Of a DNA stretch of 30,439 nt, positions 14,904-21,776 are shown in pieces. The notes beneath the pieces were generated by a model, which made no database searches, was not told the origin of the DNA, and was given only the letters and a program-made list of their open reading frames with translations. Position numbers and translations under genes: made by a program. Numbering within the stretch: the stretch's first letter is position 1; each line of letters starts with the position of its first letter. This DNA is from Cyanobacteria bacterium UBA8803 (GTDB taxonomy: Bacteria > Cyanobacteriota > Cyanobacteriia > Cyanobacteriales > Coleofasciculaceae). The stretch lies in contig DNXU01000208.1 in NCBI GenBank assembly GCA_003505715.1, forward strand, positions 5,633 through 36,071, given 5' to 3'.

Positions 14904-15293
14904 TTAAAACTCTTCAATCACTGCAACTTCAAACTCATTCGATACAGAAGTAAAATCCTTGACCCAATCTTCTGGTGATAGTCCTTGCTTAGAAAGGTTA
15001 TCAAATATTTTTCCAAAAACTTCGATACCATAGTGGACACCATTTTCAGTAATAGTTTCAGAGAAACCTTGCCGTTCAAGGCGATCGCTGAGAATGAAAT
15101 CTTCTGTGTCGTATCGGGTTGCAAGTCGCCAAAGTTTTCCAGGAATTCCTCGTTGTCTCAGCCAAAACCTAAGCGCTCTGGCACATTCCTCACAGTGTAA
15201 CAATGGAAATCGGATGACAAAGTTACCGATCGCTTCGTGCAGTTCTGTAACAGTGGCATCGTCTGGATAGTTGGTCAGATAGGGCGGCTGCAC
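14904..15293 (-). CDS. Papain-fold toxin 2-like protein
   Basis: A 129-residue protein resembling the 'papain fold toxin 2' (Tox-PL-2) domain. HCEECARALRFWL (33-45) carries the candidate nucleophile Cys34 or Cys37 at the start of a helix, HYGIEVFG places the candidate His at 87, and FDNLS and PEDWVKDF complete the family pattern. Such domains are usually the C-terminal cargo of polymorphic toxins and act as cysteine peptidases or deamidase-like enzymes. Here the domain is a separate gene 31 bases after the DUF4157 gene. The start is GTG at 15293 without a clear ribosome-binding site; the frame is open only seven codons further up, to a TAG. No signal peptide is seen, so delivery would depend on another machine, plausibly the eCIS. 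Confidence 0.7.
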   Translation of the reverse strand: MQPPYLTNYPDDATVTELHEAIGNFVIRFPLLHCEECARALRFWLRQRGIPGKLWRLATRYDTEDFILSDRLERQGFSETITENGVHYGIEVFGKIFDNLSKQGLSPEDWVKDFTSVSNEFEVAVIEEF

Positions 15294-15324
15294 TCTATGA
15301 GAATGTTGATTTCCCTAGTCTGCC

Positions 15325-18300
15325 TTAACCTTCCTCAAATAAATGTCCCACAAGTTCTGCGGAAAGTAAAATCTTTGGCTCGGTTTCACTTCGGGTGTAA
15401 TCAAGCTCAATCGTAACATCACAGATTGTTGCCTTATCATCGCCCTTATGAGCGGAAACATGATAGTTTACCTCTTCTAACTCAGCTGTTCGTTTCCGAC
15501 GGATAGCAGGACTGAGTTTGAGTTCAATGTCTGGTGGCACGATTTCTCGAAGTTCTTTCATAAATTTTTCGATACCATGCTCCATATACTTAAGATTGAC
15601 TGATTCAGGTGCATATGACATACCTTCCGGTAAATCATGTCCGATGATCGGACCTACTAGGTGTGATCGATGTTTTCCTGTCTGCCCAGTTTTCCCTGGG
15701 CTGGCAAGTACATTTTCAGCACCTCCTTTCTTAGGTCGTGGAATTGGAACACCAATAGTTTGTGTTGGTATTTTAACCATACCCTTTGGCATTACTGTAT
15801 CCATCATAGAGGGTGTCTTTGCTTTAGGATTAATCTCAGCTTCAACATGAAACTTCTCCGTTACTCCCTTACGTGATTCTGTGACAAGCTCCAACCTAGA
15901 CATCCGGTAATTCGTCTTGATCGCTCCTAGTTTGCCCACCTTCTTATTGTGGGAGAGTTTTGGATTTGTCAAGATGGAAGTCACCTCACTTATAGCTTTC
16001 GTCAAGTCTGCCTGTTTCTGCTCATTTGTTCGCTCGTCTGGCTTCCCGTCCTTATCTTTCTTACCAAACACCTTGGCAAACAGTTTCTTTGCCATTGTCA
16101 CAATCCATTTGATTAGCCAGTCGAGGGCTTTATCAACCGGGGTGCGAACTTTGGTGTTGATTACGCCCATCACTTTGTTAGAAACGTTGCCCAATCCAAT
16201 GAATCCTGCCAGGACGCTGATTGCCAGGGATAGTAGACCTGCCAGGGTGGTTTCTACGCGGTTGGCGGCGGTGGCGATCGCACCACTGGCAATGGCGGTA
16301 ATGGAGTTGATAAAGCTTGTGACTACCTGGATGATTCGGGAAATCTTGTTGAAGAACACCATGACGGTGTCATAGATGGAAAGGATGGCTGAGATAAAGC
16401 CTGCACCGGGGATGAACATGGCAACGAGTTTGGGAATGGCTTTTTTGACCACCGTATCGACCACGAAATCGATGATGCCATTCAGCACCATGTCTCTCAA
16501 ATTCACAAGTTGATCCTTAATTTTGTCCCATGCCGCAGCAGGTCCCTGGGTTACCAGAGTGACGACAATATCAAAGCCAGTTTCCATCGCTTTCACAGCG
16601 GTTTCACCCACCACCTTCACCAGTTTTTGGCGAATGTTCTGCCAGGTGAGTCCCAGCACAGAGAAAACAAACTTGACAATTTCACCCAATGAAAAGGATT
16701 GGGGAATGTAGACACCAGGCAGTGAGCCAGTCAGCCAGTCGATCAGCCCTGCTTTCAGGTGTCCGCCAATCTTAGCAGCAAAGTTCTGGAAGCCCAGCTT
16801 GGCAGCTTTCACCAAGTTGCCCACAAAGGGGAGTGGATTTTTGAGGATGCTCTTGAGGGCAGCACCCGTTTTCTTGACGTAGCCAAAAGCGCCAGGACTG
16901 ACTACATCAAAAATAATCTCCAGCAAATTCCAGACAGCATTGCCTGCCCAACTGAAGAAATTGCCGATGAAGCTCCCAAAAACACCAATCAGTTTTGCGA
17001 ATGCTCTCGGCACCAGCACGATGTCTACTAGCTCCAGTGCCTTAAAAGCATTCAAGAACAGCGTTGGAATTTGCCGCACAAAACCCAACACTCCATTTAA
17101 TGCACCCTGGAACCACGCCCAGGCACGGGCAACAGCATTTCCCTTTTTGATGTTTTCCCAGACTTCTTCTTGCCCAATTAGCTTCATGAAGCCACCGATC
17201 AGGGTATCCGCATTCCGGGGAACTGGATCGCCTGTAATCGGATCTTGCCCCAACACTGCCTTCAGCAAATCGTACCCGCGTATCTGCGATACCAGTTGGG
17301 CTAATGGGCGCAAAATAGCATCTTTGATAAATTGAATAATGCCTGTAACCAGCGTCCGACCAAAACTGAAGATGCGATCGATCGGCTCTGTCACAATGCG
17401 TTTGGCACGGTTCCAGACACCACCCAAATCGGCAATATCCGTCCAACTGAGGGAATCGAGGAATTGATTGATTGCCCCTCGAATCATGCTTCCCGTTATG
17501 CCCAACGAGCGAATTTGCTGTTCCACCCAGTTGCCAACGCGATCGAAGATGCCGTAATTATCGAGAGCCTTAACAATCAGTCCGCCACCCGGTAAGAACT
17601 CTACTAATGCCCGCAGGATATTCGCTGCACTGCGATCGACAGCACTCATGTTGATCGGATTCACGCCCAACACAATGGTGAACATCCGAAAACCGGGAAT
17701 TAAGTTAGCTTCTCTAGCAAAAAAGTCGAGTGCATCGCTAATACCCAATCGTTGCACTTGGACGGGCGAGTGTTGGGTGACGCTGACATCCTCACTGCGC
17801 TGAATTGCTTCTCCCTGCTGGATGGTGTGCGTCAATTCGTGGGCAATCAGTTCCTTACCTTCCTGGCTATCAGGTTGGAATTTATTTCTGCCAAAGAAGA
17901 TTTGATTGCCCATCGTAAAAGCCTGGGCATTCACCTGTCGATTCAATCGGGCAGCATTATCTCCGGTATGAATTTTGACATTGCTGAAATCAGCATTGAA
18001 GCGCGGTTCCATGAAGCGGCGCACACTCAACGGCAAGGGTGAACCACTTGCCCTACTATTTTGAATATCCGCCCCGACGTTTGAGGCGACATTGGGCTGT
18101 CCTTCCGCTTGGCGTTGGATCTTTTCTTCTTTCTTTTGCGGTTGGGTAAAAATACCTGAATCGGCAAAACGTGTGATGTAGGGAGATTGCAGCTTAGTTT
18201 GTAGTTTCTTATCCTTCTCTTCTTGTTTCACCTGCCTGAACACGCCACCACTGCCTGTCTTCATATAGGCAATGGAGCTTTCAGAGACTGCCATCCGCAT

Positions 18301-18486
18301 AATCTTCTTTGCCGTACTATCGGCTTCCTTTTCCGCCGGATCGTTCGGAGAGGAAACCTTCGTAGACATTTGTAACTGCACCGCACTTTTGGTTGTCACC
18401 GCCTTAGGCTGCACTCTCTTCACCGAGGCAGCAGGCTGTGGCAGGGTGGCGGTACGATTTACGGTTTTATAGGGGGCAGTTTCCAA
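15325..18486 (-). CDS. DUF4157 eCIS-associated protein, candidate effector
   Basis: A 1053-residue protein. The N-terminal 45-65 motif (SSPNDPAEKEADSTAKKIM) and the DUF4157 domain (about 147-225) with the metallopeptidase-like motif HELTH (216-220) are hallmarks of eCIS-linked proteins. Residues about 240-790 are long amphipathic to hydrophobic helical segments rich in Gly, Ile, Val and Phe, with aromatic turns, and could insert into or cross membranes. The C-terminal about 120 residues form a separate soluble domain (GKHRSHLVG near 937-945, then NLKYMEHGIEKFMKEL), distantly like a nuclease toxin end but not identified. It follows the AAA+ ATPase in the operon. In the literature DUF4157 marks proteins loaded in or associated with eCIS particles; the effector role here is inference. 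Confidence 0.8.
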   Translation of the reverse strand: METAPYKTVNRTATLPQPAASVKRVQPKAVTTKSAVQLQMSTKVSSPNDPAEKEADSTAKKIMRMAVSESSIAYMKTGSGGVFRQVKQEEKDKKLQTKLQSPYITRFADSGIFTQPQKKEEKIQRQAEGQPNVASNVGADIQNSRASGSPLPLSVRRFMEPRFNADFSNVKIHTGDNAARLNRQVNAQAFTMGNQIFFGRNKFQPDSQEGKELIAHELTHTIQQGEAIQRSEDVSVTQHSPVQVQRLGISDALDFFAREANLIPGFRMFTIVLGVNPINMSAVDRSAANILRALVEFLPGGGLIVKALDNYGIFDRVGNWVEQQIRSLGITGSMIRGAINQFLDSLSWTDIADLGGVWNRAKRIVTEPIDRIFSFGRTLVTGIIQFIKDAILRPLAQLVSQIRGYDLLKAVLGQDPITGDPVPRNADTLIGGFMKLIGQEEVWENIKKGNAVARAWAWFQGALNGVLGFVRQIPTLFLNAFKALELVDIVLVPRAFAKLIGVFGSFIGNFFSWAGNAVWNLLEIIFDVVSPGAFGYVKKTGAALKSILKNPLPFVGNLVKAAKLGFQNFAAKIGGHLKAGLIDWLTGSLPGVYIPQSFSLGEIVKFVFSVLGLTWQNIRQKLVKVVGETAVKAMETGFDIVVTLVTQGPAAAWDKIKDQLVNLRDMVLNGIIDFVVDTVVKKAIPKLVAMFIPGAGFISAILSIYDTVMVFFNKISRIIQVVTSFINSITAIASGAIATAANRVETTLAGLLSLAISVLAGFIGLGNVSNKVMGVINTKVRTPVDKALDWLIKWIVTMAKKLFAKVFGKKDKDGKPDERTNEQKQADLTKAISEVTSILTNPKLSHNKKVGKLGAIKTNYRMSRLELVTESRKGVTEKFHVEAEINPKAKTPSMMDTVMPKGMVKIPTQTIGVPIPRPKKGGAENVLASPGKTGQTGKHRSHLVGPIIGHDLPEGMSYAPESVNLKYMEHGIEKFMKELREIVPPDIELKLSPAIRRKRTAELEEVNYHVSAHKGDDKATICDVTIELDYTRSETEPKILLSAELVGHLFEEG

Positions 18487-18518
18487 CTTTTTTTGCTCCT
18501 AACGTAATTCAGAGCGGC

Positions 18519-19868
18519 TTAAACCGTTCTCCCTTCTTTCAGAAATTCTCGGCGTATTCCTTCCTCTACATCTTCTAGCCAAATAATATTCTCGTTGCGG
18601 CTCAATGCCTTCAGGGAAGAATAGCGTACTACATTCATAATAGTACCTCCTGATAATTCATACTTTTCCGCTATCCTGTCTAGGTCAATTTGTTCGGCCA
18701 ATATGGCTTTAGGAGAAAAGGCATTTTTCCAGATGCGCAGGCGTTCATTTGCTTTGGGCATAGGAAAATATATCACTGACTGAAACCTGCGTATAAATGC
18801 ATCATCAATATTGGCCTTCAGGTTGGAAGCCAGGATTGTCACCCCGTTGAAGTCTTCAATGCGCTGTAACAGGAAACTGATTTCCTGATTGGCATAGCGA
18901 TCGTGGGAGTCATCTACTTTAGTGCGCTTGCCGAATAAGGCATCAGCTTCATCAAAAAACAGAATCCAGTGCTTGTGTTCAGCTAGGTCAAAAATCTTCG
19001 CTAGGTTCTTTTCGGTTTCGCCGATATATTTGGAAACGATAGTGCTGAGGTCGATCTTATAAACATCACAGCCGCAATGTTTGCCTAGTAAACAGGCAGA
19101 AAAGGTTTTGCCAGTACCTGGAGGGCCGTAGAATAGGCTGGTGAAACCTGGCCGTAACTTTTGCGCCATTTCCCAATCCTGTAGTAATTGTTGCCCGTGC
19201 AGAATCCAATGTTTGATTTCATCTAACTGTTCTAGGGTGGCAAAAGGTAATACGAGTTGCTCCCAACTGAGCTGGGTTTCGATCGGGCGGGCGGGAAATT
19301 CACTGTTGAAATTTGGTTTGCGATCGCTGCCAGTGGTAAATCGATATAGGTACTCGCGGGAGATAATAATAGCACCGCTTAATAGAGGTTCGCCTAAAGC
19401 AACTGGAGCTAGATAAAGGATGTTATTACGGGCGAATAAGTGGTCGCCTGCAAACAGACGCATGATTTGTAAACGGCTGGCTAAGTCATCGCCTGCGACA
19501 AGGAAAGCTAGGGTTTCACCTGTGGGGATGAAGCCGCCGTGAGTGGCTCCCTGTAATCCACCAAATTCGGTGAAACCGCGTTCAGTAGCCTCATTTTTAA
19601 TCCAGAGGATATCTAGTAATTGCGGGCGGATGTGAGGAATTAAGGCTAAGAGGATAACTAAGCGTTCGGTGCTGGATAATTGGTGCTGTTTAATAAATTG
19701 GGCGTAATAAGAATTGCTCTGGCTCAGATCGGGGGGAGTAATTTCCCCAACCGAATTTTCTGTATTTTCCGTACCGAAGTATAACTTCAGCCGTCGATCG
19801 AGAACTGCGGCAAACCAATTGAGTTCGCACTCTAGATCTTGCGCGTTGTCAGTTAGGGCATTTGCCAT
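18519..19868 (-). CDS. eCIS AAA+ ATPase (Afp15-like)
   Basis: A AAA+ ATPase of the type found in nearly all eCIS clusters (Afp15/Pvc15), thought to help assembly or cargo handling. Numbered from the ATG at 19868, Walker A is GPPGTGKT (248-255), Walker B is ILFFDEAD (302-309), sensor-1 Asn is in ILASN (349) and the arginine finger is in FIRRF (360-361). The N-terminal 200 residues form a helical domain with VAGDD and an eCIS-specific layout. The frame is open to a GTG at 19895 (nine residues more). With ATG 19868 the start overlaps the tape-measure stop by 16 bases, suggesting coupling. Confidence 0.9.
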   Translation of the reverse strand: MANALTDNAQDLECELNWFAAVLDRRLKLYFGTENTENSVGEITPPDLSQSNSYYAQFIKQHQLSSTERLVILLALIPHIRPQLLDILWIKNEATERGFTEFGGLQGATHGGFIPTGETLAFLVAGDDLASRLQIMRLFAGDHLFARNNILYLAPVALGEPLLSGAIIISREYLYRFTTGSDRKPNFNSEFPARPIETQLSWEQLVLPFATLEQLDEIKHWILHGQQLLQDWEMAQKLRPGFTSLFYGPPGTGKTFSACLLGKHCGCDVYKIDLSTIVSKYIGETEKNLAKIFDLAEHKHWILFFDEADALFGKRTKVDDSHDRYANQEISFLLQRIEDFNGVTILASNLKANIDDAFIRRFQSVIYFPMPKANERLRIWKNAFSPKAILAEQIDLDRIAEKYELSGGTIMNVVRYSSLKALSRNENIIWLEDVEEGIRREFLKEGRTV

Positions 19869-21769
19869 TCTGTATAGATGGGTTTTTTCATCCACGGTAA
19901 TTTGATAATGCTAATACTCCAGGGCAGGTGATTGAGGAGCAGATCGAAAGGCTGGGATTCTAATTGCAGTTGCCAACCGCTCTCTACTGGACGCAGCCAA
20001 CCCTGACGTTGGAGAAAAGAAGAGCGCAATCCTTGAATAGAGGTGTTTTTTAATATGCTCCAATAAGTAATGACTGATTGTAATAACGCTTCAGCTTCTG
20101 CGCGATCGCTTGGTTTAATCAGTCCTGGGGCAATGAGTAGCGGTATTTCCGGAGGACATCCTAACAAAATTTTGATGAAGCCCAGTTCATATTCATAAAT
20201 TTCTGCACAACCAGTGGCTAAGAAGTGTAGCAGAGCAGCTGCCTGCGCTAGGGTAAAAGATGAAAGCTGGGCGTTGCCTGTCTCTTTAACTCCGGTGTTT
20301 TCTAAGAACCGGGTGATAAAGGGATGTATTAATACCAGTCCCCCATATTTTACTGCTATCGGAAATTCAGCTGGGTTGGGTGCGATCGCCAACGCCGCTG
20401 GTAATACTTCCCGATCAAATATCCTAGAATCGGTATCTATATTTAATGGAGCTATTTCGTGATCAAATAACTGATTAGTTCCCTCCCTGTCATTCCTGCC
20501 GGAGACTAGACTGTCTGGTAAATCTTCTCCTAATTGACTATCCGGATCAAGGGGCGATCGCCTTTCTTGGTTCACCCGATTGATTTCAGGCATTGGCATG
20601 TCGGGCGAGGCGTTGGCTAATTGGCTATCAGCATTAAGGGGCGATCGCCTTTCTGCTGGATTTGATAAAGTTTCCTCCCCGATTTCAGGCATTTCCGACA
20701 TAGTACTGTCTGATGAATCCTGAGGGAATTGACTGGCGAAATTAAGGGGCGATCGCGTTTCTTGGTTCACCTGATTGATTTCAGGTATTAGCCTGTTGGG
20801 CGGGGTGTTGGCTAATGGGCTATCATCAAGGAGCGATCGCTTTTCTTCTCGATCCCAATCAATTTGCTCCCTCGCCTCAGTGATTTCGGCTATTGAACTC
20901 TCTGGTAACTCCTCAGCCGATGCTCTACCTGTTATTTCTTGGTGTAAAAATAACATCGCCATAGCGGCTGGCTCTGAAGCCATCAAGTCGTTGAGTTTCT
21001 GCTGCTCTTGCCGCGATAATACGCTTTCTATAATTGCCCTCAAGTTAAGATTAACATTGCTTTCCCCTCTGGCCAAACTTGCTGACAGTACAGCAGCAAC
21101 TACTTGCAGTTGAGTGTATCGGTTAAAAATTTGGGTATCTGAACCCAACCACCAACTCAGAAATTGTCCTAATGCCGTTTTCCAACTATGGCTAATCTGG
21201 CTGGTAATTGTACTTACCCAAGTCAGCAATTCTTCTTCCGGTATGAGTTGCAGCCAACGGAAATAGAATGTCCTAGACTCCTCTTTATTCTGTAAATAAT
21301 GGAGTAGTTCCGGTAATTGCTGGCGGCAGGTTTCCTTTAATTCAGCGGCTATGGTAGAGGTTGGGGCATAGGCCACTTGCCATGGTATTGTACCCGTACC
21401 CAAATAGTAAAGTAAAATATCAAACTGATTTTGTTGTATGGTAGATTCTTGGCCAGAAACAGCCTTGCCATTTCCCGAAAAATCCGGTTGCAGCAGCGTC
21501 TGAAGTTGTTCTCTCAGTTGCTGTGCGATCAAATCAGGCACTACCTCGCTCAGTTCCTGTTCAGGACTTACTTTTAGGCGGAGTTCAATCTTGCGGATGT
21601 GGATGAGAGTTTCGCCATTTGCTGCTGCGTCAAAGGCTTTTTCAAAAGCAGATTGCAGCAGCGGCAGCCATTCGTCATGCAAGTACTTCCGGATAGCAAA
21701 AGCCTCCCCTACTGTGCTAGTAGTAACCTGCCAGCGCAGCCTGCGAATTCGGTGTGGGGAGTTTGGCAT
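19853..21769 (-). CDS. Contractile injection system tape-measure family protein
   Basis: A 638-residue protein. The N-terminus HRIRRLRWQVTTSTVGEAFAIRKYLHDEW...ETLIHIRKIELRLKV (6-68) is the conserved start of CIS tape-measure proteins (Afp14 role), which set sheath and tube length. The C-terminal third (about 450-638) is the conserved ending (VKYGGLVLIHPFITRFLENTGV, ATGCAEIYEYELGFIKILLGCPPE, SSFLQRQGWLRPVESGWQLQLE, LPWSISIIKLPWM). Between them lies a linker of four diverged repeats (about 303-415; RSPL-x-x-x-SQ) that is probably disordered. It begins seven bases after the stop of the 962-aa gene. Length differs between lineages, which would change particle length. Confidence 0.88.
   Translation of the reverse strand: MPNSPHRIRRLRWQVTTSTVGEAFAIRKYLHDEWLPLLQSAFEKAFDAAANGETLIHIRKIELRLKVSPEQELSEVVPDLIAQQLREQLQTLLQPDFSGNGKAVSGQESTIQQNQFDILLYYLGTGTIPWQVAYAPTSTIAAELKETCRQQLPELLHYLQNKEESRTFYFRWLQLIPEEELLTWVSTITSQISHSWKTALGQFLSWWLGSDTQIFNRYTQLQVVAAVLSASLARGESNVNLNLRAIIESVLSRQEQQKLNDLMASEPAAMAMLFLHQEITGRASAEELPESSIAEITEAREQIDWDREEKRSLLDDSPLANTPPNRLIPEINQVNQETRSPLNFASQFPQDSSDSTMSEMPEIGEETLSNPAERRSPLNADSQLANASPDMPMPEINRVNQERRSPLDPDSQLGEDLPDSLVSGRNDREGTNQLFDHEIAPLNIDTDSRIFDREVLPAALAIAPNPAEFPIAVKYGGLVLIHPFITRFLENTGVKETGNAQLSSFTLAQAAALLHFLATGCAEIYEYELGFIKILLGCPPEIPLLIAPGLIKPSDRAEAEALLQSVITYWSILKNTSIQGLRSSFLQRQGWLRPVESGWQLQLESQPFDLLLNHLPWSISIIKLPWMKKPIYTEWQMP
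20530..20870 (-). repeat. Four HIP1-centred in-frame repeats in the tape-measure gene
   Basis: HIP1 octamers at 20554, 20641, 20749 and 20833 each lie in a similar block (CTAATTG...TCAAGGGGCGATCGCC...TTTCTTGGTTCACC...GATTTCAGG). The blocks are 84-108 bp apart, a multiple of three each time, so the frame is kept. In protein each unit reads about (R/K)RS-P/L-L...SQL...PEINxVNQE. Confidence 0.75.
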
Positions 21770-21776
21770 CTAACCC

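Noticed and set aside
14904..15293. HCEECARA in the small gene as a zinc ribbon
   Set aside because: Only one C-x2-C pair is present, and the downstream HYG and FDNLS motifs fit the papain-fold toxin family.
15325..18486. DUF4157 protein as a plain secreted zinc protease because of HELTH
   Set aside because: There is no signal peptide, and DUF4157 is a known marker of eCIS-linked proteins whose HExxH motif is not shown to be proteolytic. The operon context fits better.
20530..20870. Repeats in the tape-measure gene as a CRISPR array
   Set aside because: The units are diverged, in frame inside a long coding region, of uneven length, and have no constant repeat with unique spacers.
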